Below are positions 46,445-56,990 of a DNA stretch of 64,000 nucleotides, in pieces. A model generated the notes under the pieces. The model saw only the letters and a list, made by a program, of their open reading frames with translations, did no database searches and was not told where the DNA came from. Numbering within the stretch: position 1 is the stretch's first letter; the number at the start of each line of letters is the position of its first letter. The stretch comes from Megachile rotundata (lineage: Eukaryota; Arthropoda; Insecta; Hymenoptera; Megachilidae). The stretch is from positions 9,936,001-10,000,000 of the forward strand of contig NC_134988.1 in NCBI RefSeq assembly GCF_050947335.1, read 5' to 3'. The translations under genes were made by a program, and so were the position numbers.

Positions 46445-46780
46445 TTGATTGGTTGGAATTTTGGGAATTTTGAGATTTTGGGATTTTGGGAATTTTGGGA
46501 GATTTGCAATTTTGGGATTTTGGGAATTTTGGGAATTTTGGGAGATGTGGAAGCTTTAGAATTTTGGGATTTAGGGAATTATGGGATTTTAGGAGATTTG
46601 GAAGCCTTAGAATTTAGGGATTTAGGAAATTATGGGATTTTAGAAGATTTGGAAGTTTTGGAATTTTGGGATTTAGAGAATTATGGGATTTTAGAAGATT
46701 TGGAAGTTTTGAAATTTTGGGATTTTGGTATTTTGGTATTTTGGTATTTTGGGTCTTTGGGATTTAGGGAATTAGGGAAT
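46445..46780. repeat. G-rich octamer array facing the next array
   Basis: GGGATTTT, GGGAATTTT and GGATTTTAGAAGATTTGGAA units, G-rich on +. A larger block with GAATTATGGGATTTTAG and AGATTTGGAAG recurs near 46577, 46628 and 46679 (about 51-bp spacing). The strand polarity reverses abruptly at about 46780. Confidence 0.88.
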
Positions 46781-47370
46781 CCCTACATCCCTAAATTCCA
46801 ACGTCCCCAAATCCCAACGTCCCCAAATCCCAACGTCCCCAAATCCCAACGTTCCCAAATCCCAACGTCCCCAAATCCCAACGTTCCCAAAATTCAACGT
46901 CCCCAAATTCCAACATCCCCAAATCCTAACGATTCCAAATCCCCACGTCCCCAAATCCCCACGTCCCCAAATCCCAACGTCCCCAAATCCCAACGTCCCC
47001 AAATCCCAACGTCCCCAAATCCTAACGATTCCAAATCCCCACGTCCCCAAATCCTAACGATTCCAAATCCCCACGTCCCCAAATCCCCACGTCCCCAAAT
47101 GCCAACGCCCCCAAATTCCCACCTCCCTAAATCTCCACGTCCCCAAATGCCAACGCCCCCAAATTCCCACGTCCCCAAATTCCCACGTCCCCAAATTCCC
47201 ACGTCCCCAAATTCCCACGTCCCCAAATTCCCACGTCCCCAAATTCCCACGTCCCCAAATTCCCACGTCCCCAAATTCCCACGTCCCCAAATTCCCACGT
47301 CCCCAAATCCCTACCTTCCCAAATCCCTACATCCCCAAATCCCTCCATCCCCAAATCCCTCCATCCCCAA
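46781..47370. repeat. C-rich 16-bp array, 5' part of composite element copy 3
   Basis: AAATCCCAACGTCCCC and AAATTCCCACGTCCCC (16 bp) repeat about 37 times. The block AATCCTAACGATTCC-AAATCCCCACGTCCCC occurs three times (46921, 47018, 47051), showing block duplication. It continues into the conserved module near 47371. The 399-codon + frame is an artefact. Confidence 0.93.
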
Positions 47371-47840
47371 ATTCCCATATCCCAAAATTCTCACACACCC
47401 AAATCACCACAACCCCAAATCGCCATATCCCCAAATTCCAACATTCCCGAATACCTACCCTCCCAAATCCCTACCTCCCCAAATCCCTCCACTCCCAAAT
47501 TCCCATATTCCAAAATTCTCACACACCCAAATCGCTACAGCCCCCATCGCTATATTCCCAAATTCCCACATCTCCAAACCGGTTCACCCCAAGTAACTAC
47601 GGCACAATTGGTCAGAATAGAAAAATGGACGCCACTCGCACGTATTTTCGGCGGTAGATTGGCTCTCGCGGTCACGCACACCAATTAGGCGAAAAACAAT
47701 GACAGCCTTGAAGCGTCTCTCAAGTGCTACTTGCGTTAAGCAGTTGTCATTATCATTCTTATTTGCCTATATGTCACTGCAAGTGTTCATAAAGCTTCTT
47801 TTACTTTGTACCCATACCAACTCCTGGTTTGGCATCTGTA
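47371..47840 (+). mobile_element. Composite dispersed element, conserved module, copy 3
   Basis: Ordered C-rich variants (CATTCCCGAATACCTACC, CACACCCAAATCGCTACAGC) lead into the tail from 47592 (AGTAACTACGGCACAATTGG) to GGCATCTGTA at 47840. It is slightly more diverged than copies 1 and 2: it lacks about 9 bp after CTCTCAAGTG and has CCATACCAACTCCTGGTT in place of CGCGCCAACTCATGGGTT. Same orientation as the other two copies. Confidence 0.75.
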
Positions 47841-49130
47841 CTTGAAAGGTCACGCCCTCCATTTTGAAATGAACAGATGCTAAAACATATCGTAACATAT
47901 GTACGCCCACTCGAAGTCGAAGTTAAACATCGTTACGAGGTACTTTTGCTAACATCGTTACTTTTGCGAAGAAAGATAAAAGCTTGACAGTCGAAATAAA
48001 GTAAACAGTAACTTGATTAGAGTCCTGAACTCAGGAATCAAGTTTCTTCTTGAGCACCGGGCTACAAACGTTCGTTAGGTAATGAAGCTGCCAATGCGAT
48101 AGTAATTCAACACCTGAACAAAAACGTCTGGATGCCTGTCGTAAAAGTATTCGTTTGGAACAGGGTCATAATTAGCTGAGGGTTTCGTTAAACTCGAGAA
48201 TGGCGTACATAGCCAGCTTCCAGGATTACACAATCGTTTCATCACCCATCATCCAATTATCTTATCCTGTTGGATTCATCCGAATCACGGTATAAAAAGA
48301 ACTCAGGGATAATGAAAGTTCTGGGACAATCTTGACGAAAAAAACTGCGAAACTGGTATTAATAAGTTTCAAAACTTTTCACAGCAAATAATGTTATCCG
48401 TAAAAAAAACTGTAAGATTGACATGTTTAATATTTGTCATCGTTGTTATAAATTCTTGTCACACAATTTGTGCTGGAAATTTGGAAGTTTCGAAAAGGTA
48501 TTAATTAAAGTAATTTTTGTGGAGTGTTATTTATGTAGTAAGTTAAGTGTTCAGTGTACTAGGTAGTTAATTAAATTTTAGTTAAACTAGTGCTTAAATT
48601 AATACTAATGACTACTATAAATTGCTATGATTTGGATAAAGTAATGTTTAGAAGTTCTAAAGTAAATAAAAAAGACTATAAGGAATTTTAAAGAATTTAT
48701 TTATAACAGTTAATTGCGAGGATATTAATTTATACAACTTGTACATAATATAGTTCAAATATTCCCGCGTTTCAACCGGAGGTGTTGCACTCCGGAAACA
48801 CTGACTGCCTTTGCTTATCTCAGCTCTGTCGATAATGACACTCACTGAAGTCGGTAAACCGTAAAGTCTCTGCCCTCTATATGACAAATTTTGTACTGTG
48901 CTTCGAAAAATTATCTATTTTGCCAACAAGTGAATTGTAGTCTATGGTTTTGATTAGTTACTAGCTTGCGTTGGTACAGTAGTTGTGATTAATAGCTACT
49001 GACGATTACATGGTCCATGTTGGAGTAAGAATCATTGGATACTGTGTTATCATTTGTGGTATAACAGTATGATTTCTTTTTGAAGTCATTCTATTCAAAA
49101 CAAGATAATCTTTGTGTAGATTTGAAGTAT
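47841..49130. other. Unique DNA
   Basis: A TATAAAA box-like word lies at 48290-48297, followed by no recognisable transcript start or frame. A minus frame at 48657-48887 is not recognised. No gene called. Confidence 0.4.
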
Positions 49131-49134
49131 AGTA

Positions 49135-49665
49135 GGGTTCAAACTTTTTCTAGGTCCAAATTTTCCTATGTGCAACTCCTTTCAAGGTCTAGGTGTTTTC
49201 TAGATCTAAATTTTTTCATAGATTCAGATGTTTACTAGTTTTAGATTTGTTCCAGGTTCAGATCTTCTCTAATTGTAAGTTTAAATCTCACCTAGGTGCA
49301 GAGGTTCCTTAGCTTCAAATCTGCCTTAGGTCCAAATCTTCTCTATGTCCTTTCTAGGTAAATTCTTTCTAGGTCTAGATTTTACCTAGATCCAGATTTC
49401 ATCTAGTTTCGTATTTGTCCTACGTCCAGATCTCATCTAGGTCCAAATCCCTCATAGGTCTAGATTTCACCTAAGTCCAAATAGTTCCTAGGTTCAAATT
49501 TTGTCTGGGTCTAAACCTTCTCTAGGTTCAAATAGTGCTCAGGTTGCAAATCCTATGTCCAGATTTCTCTTAGGTCCAAACTTCCATAAATTCAGATCAC
49601 ATCCAGGTCCATATCTTCTCCAGGTCCAAGTCCAGGTGTAGATCTCATAAGTCCACATCCAGAGT
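49135..49665. repeat. 17-bp degenerate minisatellite (CTAGGTCCAAATTTCAC)n
   Basis: About 30 imperfect units of 17 bp with the core CTAGGTCYARATTT. Spacing is regular at 49366-49550 (CTAGGTCTAGATTTTAC, CTAGATCCAGATTTCAT, CTACGTCCAGATCTCAT in succession). No coding content. Confidence 0.8.
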
Positions 49666-50119
49666 TGTAAATTTCCCTCATTCTACATTGGTCTAGTATT
49701 CTTTATAAACTTCTCCAATGCTCCTCTTTGCTCTTCTAAGGAATTTTTCCAAAATCCAAATTCATAAATAATAATATGAGACATGTGTCCATTCATTGAT
49801 GAATTAAAGAACCTAAACGTGCACATATGATCATATGTGTAGCTCTGAAGCTAGTTATACCAACCTGAACCAACCTGAAGCTATTTAAACTAACCTAACC
49901 GCATGGCGTTTAAATGCTCACATAATCCATTCACAAGAATTACGGGCTCATCCCCGAAAACAATGACACGGCGCTTCCGTATAGTCCTCATAACAAGCTT
50001 TTTGCCAACAGCCTGAATGAATGGACGCGTAGGTGTCATCGCTTTCATAGCTCGATGACGCAGATCGGTATTCGTCCTTTTTTCTTTTCAACCGATACGC
50101 TCTTGCCGCTACCAATCCG
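49666..50119. other. Unique DNA; CpG content rises from 49930
   Basis: Repeated ACCAACCTGAA words at 49858-49885 and CTAACCTAACC at 49891 are telomere-like. From 49930 the sequence becomes CpG-rich and three reading frames on both strands are open at once (see 50120-50350). Confidence 0.35.
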
Positions 50120-50350
50120 TCAGATCGTAGGCGGTACGAAATATACTTTGTACTTTTTGTCGAAAAACGATGACGTACGCTCATTGTCGTTAGCGAAAAT
50201 GTTTCCTCCTTTGACGGTAGTCGGATCAATTGCGATGAACGTTGCACGGATTCGGTACGTGGGTGTTCGCTGTCGATATTGAAACTCGTCGAATACCTTT
50301 TTGTATCGTGACCATTGTTTCAAACGGGATTTCGGCTCTTGAACTTCCAT
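50120..50350 (-). CDS. Small ORF, 76 residues, unassigned
   Basis: ATG at 50350 lies in a good insect start context (GTAAAATGG) and opens a frame to TGA at 50122-50120: MEVQEPKSRLKQWSRYKKVF at the N-terminus and FFDKKYKVYFVPPTI at the end. The residue mix is protein-like, with no signal peptide and no recognised domain. Another minus frame (50247-49948) and a + frame (50055-50282, ATG start) overlap and also look passable, so the choice is uncertain. It could be a small gene, a mobile-element remnant or chance in GC-richer DNA. Confidence 0.22.
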   Translation of the reverse strand: MEVQEPKSRLKQWSRYKKVFDEFQYRQRTPTYRIRATFIAIDPTTVKGGNIFANDNERTSSFFDKKYKVYFVPPTI

Positions 50351-50639
50351 TTTACTGTGTATTGTTTCCGACGAATTCGCCGGTGTATCGTTTTTGAATT
50401 AGGTTGAAGTCCTACGATTTTCGTTTCAATTTCAACTCGTCTGTTTTGCAGATATCGTACAAAGCTGCTCAAATTTCTACATTGTTGGTTCTTACGGATT
50501 ATTTTTTAGGGAGATCAGGCTTTGTTAGTGCAACTCTTTTTTACTGCAAACATGTAAGTAATTGTACGTTTAGTTGCATGTTTTTAAGGTCAACGAGGGT
50601 CAGTTAGGTGAATATTATTATTTTGGATTTTTTTAGATT
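50351..50639. other. Unique DNA upstream of the minus-strand ORF
   Basis: Would be the promoter/5' UTR of the ORF at 50120-50350 if that is real. No TATA box is evident. Nothing else recognised. Confidence 0.3.
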
Positions 50640-51265
50640 GGAAGGAGGAGGTTAGGAACTACGGAGGTCTAGAGAGAACCTGTATGTGGATGTTATTGTT
50701 GGTTTCATGTATTATAAATTATTTTAGAATTTGTTAAAAATGGGTAAAATGTAATTGTACTAAAAAATTAAATCATTTTTTTAATAACCATAAATGAGTC
50801 AACTCTGAAGAGGTTCATATATGTCACTACACTAATAAGTTAAATTATTTTGTTTTCTAACCTCAAAATAATGATCCTTGAAGTAATACACCACAGTATA
50901 ACAATAAATTTATTATTTCTTTATGTAAACATGAAAGAATTTTTAACTTTAATTTTGAAAAAGAAGGAGGTTAAGAACTGTCTATAGAGAACTTGTATGT
51001 GGATGTTATTGTTAGTTTCATGTATTATAAATTATTTTAGAATGTGTTCAAAATGGGTAAAGTGTAATTGTACTAAAAAATTAAATCATTTGTATTCTAA
51101 CCTTAAATGACTCAACTCTAAAGAGGTTCATATACCTCACTACACCAATAAGTTAAATTATCTCGTTTTCTAACCTGAAAATAATGATCCTTTAGATGAT
51201 ACACAGTATAACAATAAATTTATCATTTCTTTTTTTAACCATAAAAGAATTTTTAACTCTAAAAC
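50640..51265. repeat. 313-bp tandem duplication
   Basis: Two adjacent copies both start GAAGGAGG-TTA-GAACT and share TGTATGTGGATGTTATTGTT (50681 and 50994, spacing 313 bp), AATTGTACTAAAAAATTAAA and AGTATAACAATAAATTTAT. Divergence is about 8%, with small indels. AT-rich and without a coding frame. Confidence 0.88.
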
Positions 51266-51990
51266 CTCAAAATGTACTTCAAAAATTTGTTTTCTTTTCC
51301 TTTTATTTAAAAAGTTCCGTCATTTTTGCGACGTACTGCATATATTAAATAGAAAGAAAATGAAAGAAATAGAATTATTAAATATCACCAAAAGAGTTAA
51401 CGAAACATTCGAACACTTTCGATAATTGTTACGCAGTAAATGATCAAATAGTATGCTACTCGACATAACAAGAGGTGATTCACATGGATTGATTTTTCAA
51501 GTAGTCCAACAGTTTAAAAGCTTTCACGCGTTATATGTTCGGTAAACATGTACACACCGCTTCTTCACATTCTTGACGTTCGATTTATTCTTTAGATTGA
51601 CCAGAAACACGAGCCATTAATTGTTTCAATCGACGCGTTTGATTGCACTTTACAGACACATTCTTTTGAACTATAATACTAGCGACATAAACTATAATAC
51701 TGAATCAACAATTCGGAAGTAGGAAATCTCAGACTAGTGAAGGGAGAGATGAATCGTAACGAAAAGGAATTTGTTCTTCTTTCTGTAAATCCCGATAACA
51801 ATGTGTACATCCATCCGGTTTGCACAAATTGAATTCTTCTTTTCGTCTGAGGAAATTGCAGTTTGCTGCTGAAGCTCCCGGTTGTGCTTCAACATGTCAG
51901 TTTTTAACTGATGCAATTTTCGGTACAGGGTGGTTCTAGAAAGTGGAGGGTGTAACGTTAAAGGGTAGCTGTTTGGGAATTTGGAAATTG
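51266..51990. other. Unique DNA
   Basis: A minus frame at 51734-52069 starts inside the following array and continues into unique DNA (KLHQLKTDMLKHNRELQQQT then AISSDEKKN). The middle part is mildly coiled-coil-like, but there is no start outside the repeat and no acceptor identified. Not called as a gene. Confidence 0.3.
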
Positions 51991-52260
51991 GGGGACATTT
52001 TCCAAATTTCCAAATTTCCAAAATTTCAAATTTCCAAATTTCCAAATTACCAAATCCCAAATTTTTCAACTTCCAAATTTCTCAACTTCCAAATTTCTCA
52101 ACTTCCAAATTTCTCAACTTCCAAATTTCTAATTTCCAAATCTCCCAAATCCCTAATCTCCCAAATTCCACTCACCTCAAATCCCAAATTCCCCAAATTC
52201 CACTCACCCCAAATTCAATTCACCCCAAATTTCATTCACCCCAAATTCCACTTACCTCAA
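51990..52260. repeat. Compound C-rich array with CACTCACC block (locus 2)
   Basis: Begins with AAATTTCC octamers, then AACTTCCAAATTTCTC x4 (16 bp), then AAATTCCACTCACCCC-type units (CAATTCACCCC, CATTCACCCC variants). The order matches the array at 41550-42060, suggesting common descent of the whole compound structure. Confidence 0.88.
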
Positions 52261-52790
52261 ATCCAAATCTCCCAAATCCCAAGCTCCCCAAATCCCAAAT
52301 CTCCCAAATCCCAACTCTCCCAAATCCCAAATCTCCCAAATCCCAAATCTCCCAAATCCCAACTCTCCCAAATCCCAAATCTCCCAAATCCCAAATCTCC
52401 CGAATCCCAAATCTCCCAAATCCCAAATCTCCCAAATCCCAACTCTCCCAAATCCCAAATCCCAAATCTCCCAAATCCCAAATCTCCCAAATCCCAAATC
52501 TCCCAAATCCCAAATCTCCCAAATCCCAAATCTCCCAAATCCCAAATCTCCCAAATCCCAAATCTCCCAAATCCCAAATCTCCCAAATCCCAAATCTCCC
52601 AAATCCCAAATCTCCCAAATCCCAAATCTCCCAAATCCCAAATCTCTCAAATCCCAAATCTCCCAAATCCCAAATCTCTCAAATCCCAAATCTCCCAAAT
52701 CCCAAATCTCCCAAATCCCAACTCTCCCAAATCCCAAATCTCCCAAATCCCAACTCTCCCAAATCCCAAATCCCCAAATTCAAATTAATA
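52261..52790. repeat. 16-bp array (AAATCTCCCAAATCCC)n
   Basis: About 33 highly uniform 16-bp units, AAATCTCCCAAATCCC, with AACTCTCC variants and a half-unit deletion near 52455. It differs from the array at 42061-42335 only by T for C in the five-C run. Six-frame openness gives frames of 125-281 codons, all artefacts. Confidence 0.95.
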
Positions 52791-53380
52791 AAAATCTCCC
52801 CTACAAAATAAATCCCATCCACCCGCAAATTTCATATCTCCCAAAATCATTGCATCAACTACCTCCATTAAAAACGAAGCAAATGAAAAGGAAAATGAAA
52901 ACGATATCCGGTAAAGCGAGTATCGTTGGTTTGAAATAAAAATTCCAGAAGGTAGGACGTTCAACTCCATGAGTAGGCGACTGGCTGTTTCGAGAGTTCT
53001 CGTGGAAGGTCTAAGGGTGAAGGAAAAAGGGGACGGAAGAGCTCGAAGGCTGATCGTTGTGACGAGGGTGAACACCGTCCGGCTAGGGAGAGTTTCGGAT
53101 TAGGGAAGGAAGGGATGAATGGATGGCAGAGATGCATAGAAGAAATTGAGACAGGCGATCGTAGCAGCCGTTACCGTCAAGGGAATCATGAGGGTGAAAG
53201 ATGAAGGGGGTCGGTGACTCCCTGTTTGCGTTTCCTTTGCGCTTACGCGCCTCGGATCGTTTGTGCTGCCAATATTTTCCTAGCCTTTAGTTAGCACGAT
53301 GCTTCCAGGAACCTGCTTCGTCCATCTAACTTATTTATACTTTGTACTTATATCGGTATTATCGGTCTTCATTTTTGTTG
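52791..53380. other. Unique, moderately GC-rich DNA
   Basis: A minus frame at 52785-53075 (96 codons, starting MFTLVTTISLRALPSPFSFT) has a Ser/Phe-rich composition typical of the complement of purine-rich DNA. No gene called. 53000-53280 is CpG-bearing and purine-rich. Confidence 0.3.
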
Positions 53381-53384
53381 GTTT

Positions 53385-54265
53385 AATTTTAATAGTCAGT
53401 ATTTTATGTAGTCGTATTTAGCAATCATGTTTAATAGTCAAATTTTATAGTCAAATTTAATTATCAAATTTAATGATCTAACTTTATAATCAAGCTTAAT
53501 AATCAAACTTAATAATCAAACTTAATAATCAAACTTAATAATCAAACTTAATAATCAACCTTAATAATCAAATTTAATAATCAAATTTAATAATCAAGCT
53601 TAATAATCATTTTTAATAGTCAAATGTACTAGTCATATTCAATAGTCATTTTTAATAGTCAAATATAATAATCAAGTTTAATAATCATTTTTGATAGTCA
53701 AATGTAATAGTCATATTCAATAGTCATTTTTAATAGTGAAATTTAATAGTCAATTTTAATAGTCAAATTTAATAATCAAGTTTAATAATCATTTTTGATA
53801 GTCAAATGTAATAGTTATATTCAATAGTCATTTTTAATAGTGAAATTTAATAGTCAAATTTAACAGTCATATTTAATAGTCAAATTTAATAGTGAAATGT
53901 AATATTCATAGTTAATAATCATATTTATTAGTCCTGTTTAATAGTCAAATTTAATAGTCATATTTAATAATCATATCTAATAATCATACATAATAGTCAT
54001 ATTGAATAGTCATATTTAATTGTCATATTTAATAATCATATATAACAGTCATATTTAATGATCATATTTAATAATCATACTTAATAGTCATATTTAATAG
54101 TCAAATTTAATAATCATATTTAATAGTCATATTTAATAATCATATTTAATAATCATATCTAATAATCATACACAATAGTCATATTGAATAGTCATATTTA
54201 ATAGTCAAATTTAATAATCATATTTAATAGTCATTTTCAATATTCATATTTAATAGACCTATTTA
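53385..54265. repeat. 13-bp AT-rich minisatellite (AATAATCAAACTT)n
   Basis: AATAATCAAACTT repeats in near-perfect 13-bp steps at 53480-53620 and then as AATAGTCATATTT and AATAGTCAAATTT variants to 54265 (about 65 units). Larger blocks recur: TTTTTGATAGTCAAATGTAA at about 53689 and 53791, and a block including CATATCTAATAATCATAC near 53972 and 54155. Confidence 0.92.
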
Positions 54266-54836
54266 AGTATTCATGTATTGATTGTCTTTTTAAACTTTCA
54301 TTTTGAAATACATTTATTTATATCCATTCGTAAAATGGATTTTAAATTGTTCAAGTTAAACGAATAATTAAAGATTGTTATCAAAATGCAGGTTAATTGT
54401 TCGTCAATATACGATGAAATTCGTATTATATTTTTCGATAAACGAAACGAAACTGTTCATAAAATTTTAACTTTGTTAACCTGAAAACTGTACTGGGAAA
54501 ATTGTTAGCAAAACGAGATAGTCTATAAAAGTGACCATTATTTTTTATCGGCCCAAAAATGGACATAGTAGAAAATAAAAGGAAAAGAGAGGAAACGTAA
54601 TCGAGTAACAATGAATCATTAAAGTAATTTGTCTTGCCATCGAAATTTCACAATTTTTCGAAATAAACGCTCTCAACTCCATCAAACGTACAACATAAAC
54701 AAAACAGAAAAGTGATGAAAAAAAGGGGAGAAAAATGTTCTAGTATTATTCTTTGCCTTACCATTCTTTATATCAACATTTCCAGCACAACGTCCATCCA
54801 ATCTACAACATAAACAAAACGCGAAAGGGATAAAAA
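54266..54836. other. AT-rich unique DNA
   Basis: ACATAAACAAAAC recurs at about 54692 and 54807 in similar surroundings (CCATC-AA-TACAACATAAACAAAAC), a short old duplication of about 115 bp. No gene. Confidence 0.4.
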
Positions 54837-55019
54837 ATGAAAAGGGAAGAAGACGATGATCAATACGTTATACAGCTACCACTCCATGCAATTACAAAAA
54901 TAATTTTCCGTTCGATCGATTCTTCAAGCTCGCAGACGAACTCTCATAAATCTAGCAGCTCGTGGTTCTCCCAGCAAATTTACGGGACGCTACATCCAGT
55001 CAGTCACGCAAATGACTGA
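54837..55019 (+). CDS. Small ORF, 60 residues, unassigned
   Basis: ATG at 54837 in A-rich context (AAAAAATGA) opens a frame to TGA: MKREEDDDQYVIQLPLHAIT, then KIIFRSIDSSSSQTNSHKSS. An acidic head and a Ser-rich middle give it a protein-like composition, but there is no homology I can name and no splice or promoter signal. Probably chance. Confidence 0.13.
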   Translation: MKREEDDDQYVIQLPLHAITKIIFRSIDSSSSQTNSHKSSSSWFSQQIYGTLHPVSHAND

Positions 55020-55225
55020 AATAAACCGTGAAAGAGTAAGGGTGGGGATGGTGAAAAAGAAGAGCCGTTCGAAAGATGAGGGAAAAAGGAAACGGCTATT
55101 AAATTCCGCAGCCACGGGAAAATTGTGGACGGAACGTTTTAACCGTCTACACTGTTCTCCATAAGTATGGAACTTCGAGAGCCTCGCTTTAGGTACTTTT
55201 TCACCTTTCGGCTTTTGGGTAATTT
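55020..55225. other. Unique DNA before the G-rich array
   Basis: Purine-rich GAAAAAGAAGAGCC and GAAAGATGAGGGAAAAAGG tracts. No gene. Confidence 0.3.
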
Positions 55226-56385
55226 AAAGTTAGGGTAGTTTTTCAAGGTTCGGAATTTTGCGGTGTTGGGACATTTGTTTAACAGAATTTTTGAAAGTTT
55301 GGATTTTTGGGAATTGGGAAATTTTGAAACTTTTGGATTTGGGGAGTTTTGGGATTGGAAGACTTGGAATTGTAGGACCTTGTACAGTTTTAGAATTTTT
55401 GAGGGATGGAACTGTAGAATTTTGTGACTTCATAATTTCGTGACTTTGGACAGTGAAGCTTGAGAATTTTGTAACATTATTGGGACTTTGGAAGCTTGAG
55501 ACTTTGGGAGTTTGGGACTTTGGAAGTTTGGGACTTTGAGAGCTTGGGACATTGGAAGTTTGGGACTTTGAGAGTTTGGGCCTTTGGAAGTTTGGGCCTT
55601 TGGAAGTTTGGGAATTTGAGAGCTTGGGACTTTGGAAGTTTGGGACTTTGAGAGCTTGGGACTTTGGAAGTTTGGGACTTTGAGAGCTTGGGACATTGGA
55701 AGTTTGGGACTTTGAGAGTTTGGGCCTTTGGAAGTTTGGGACTTTGAGAGTTTGGGCCTTTGGAAGTTTGGGACTTTGAGAGCTTGGGACTTTGAGAGTT
55801 TGGGCCTTTGGAAGTTTGGGACTTTGAGAGCTTGGGACTTTGGAAGTTTGGGACTTTGAGAGCTTGGGACATTAGAAGTTTGGGACTTTGAGAGTTTGGG
55901 CCTTTAGAAGTTTGGGACTTTGAGAGCTTGGGACATTAGAAGTTTGGGGCTTTGAGAGCTTGGGACTTTGGAAGTTTGGGACTTTGAGAGCTTGGGACAT
56001 TGGAAGTTTGGGACTTTGAGATTTTGGGTCTTTGGAAGTTTGGGACTTTGAGAGTTTGGGCCTTTGGAAGTTTGGGACTTTAAGAGTTTGGGCCTTTGGA
56101 AGTTTGGGACTTTGAGAGCTTGGGACTTTGAGAGTTTGGGCCTTTGGAAGTTTGGGACTTTGAGAGCTTGGGACTTTGGAAGTTTGGGACTTTGAGAGCT
56201 TGGGACATTGGAAGTTTGGGACTTTGAGAGTTTGGGCCTTTGGAAGTTTGGGACTTTGAAAGCTTGGGACATTGGAAGTTTGGGACTTTGAGAGTTTGGG
56301 CCTTTGGAAGTTTGGGACTTTGAGAGCTTGGGACTTTGGAAGTTTGAGACTTTGGAACAATCGAAACTTTGGGAATCTTGGAACT
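55226..56385. repeat. G-rich 16/32-bp minisatellite (GGGACTTTGAGAGCTT)n
   Basis: From about 55480, two 16-bp subunits, GGGACTTTGAGAGCTT (or AGTTT) and GGGACTTTGGAAGTTT (or CATTGG, CCTTTGG), alternate to form a 32-bp dimer repeated about 27 times. Variant combinations recur in blocks. 55226-55480 is an older, irregular part. Minus frames up to 177 codons (KVPNFQSPKLSK type) are artefacts. Confidence 0.94.
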
Positions 56386-56990
56386 TCAGAGAATAGATAA
56401 AACACACTTCAGAGTCTTTAAGCAATTCACAAAAAATTCTGAAAAATCTTTGAAGCTTCAGTATATCGAAACATTGAAAGACTTCGAAATTTCAAATTTG
56501 ACTAATTTTGTAATCTTGATAAACAAAGGCTTCAGTAATTAATTAACCTAACCTCCTAGAAATCCTTAGAATCATTTGTTAGTAAAAATATTTAATAAAT
56601 ATTAGTGGAAAACAGCATCACCTTCATTTTTAATGTTCAACAAGAATTTCTCTCATAATATTGTCAGCGAGTATAAAATTGTTTAATTAATTTATATATT
56701 ATGCAGTAGTTACGGTAATGGGAACGAACAAGGTTCAATTGTAGCATAAGAAGTGAGAATTTATCAAATTGCACATCACTTCAAGTGAGTTCATATAGTT
56801 ATACCGAACTTTTCATGTACGTGACGCAGTTAGTGAAGTTTAGCGAACGTGTCAGAAGCGATACAAAACTTGACAATTTTGTAAGGTGTATGGTATTTGT
56901 GTTTGTATAGGGGATTCCATACGAGATGTTCCAAAAATTATATACTTCATTTTTCTATTTCTATACTGTGCAGGTAAAAAGATAGAGTGC
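56386..56990. other. AT-rich unique DNA
   Basis: No coding frame of note. TTAACCTAACCTCC at 56542 is a telomere-like word. Confidence 0.4.

Noticed and set aside
48290..48297. TATAAAA word as a promoter
   Set aside because: No initiator, CpG context or downstream frame supports it; such words are common in AT-rich DNA.
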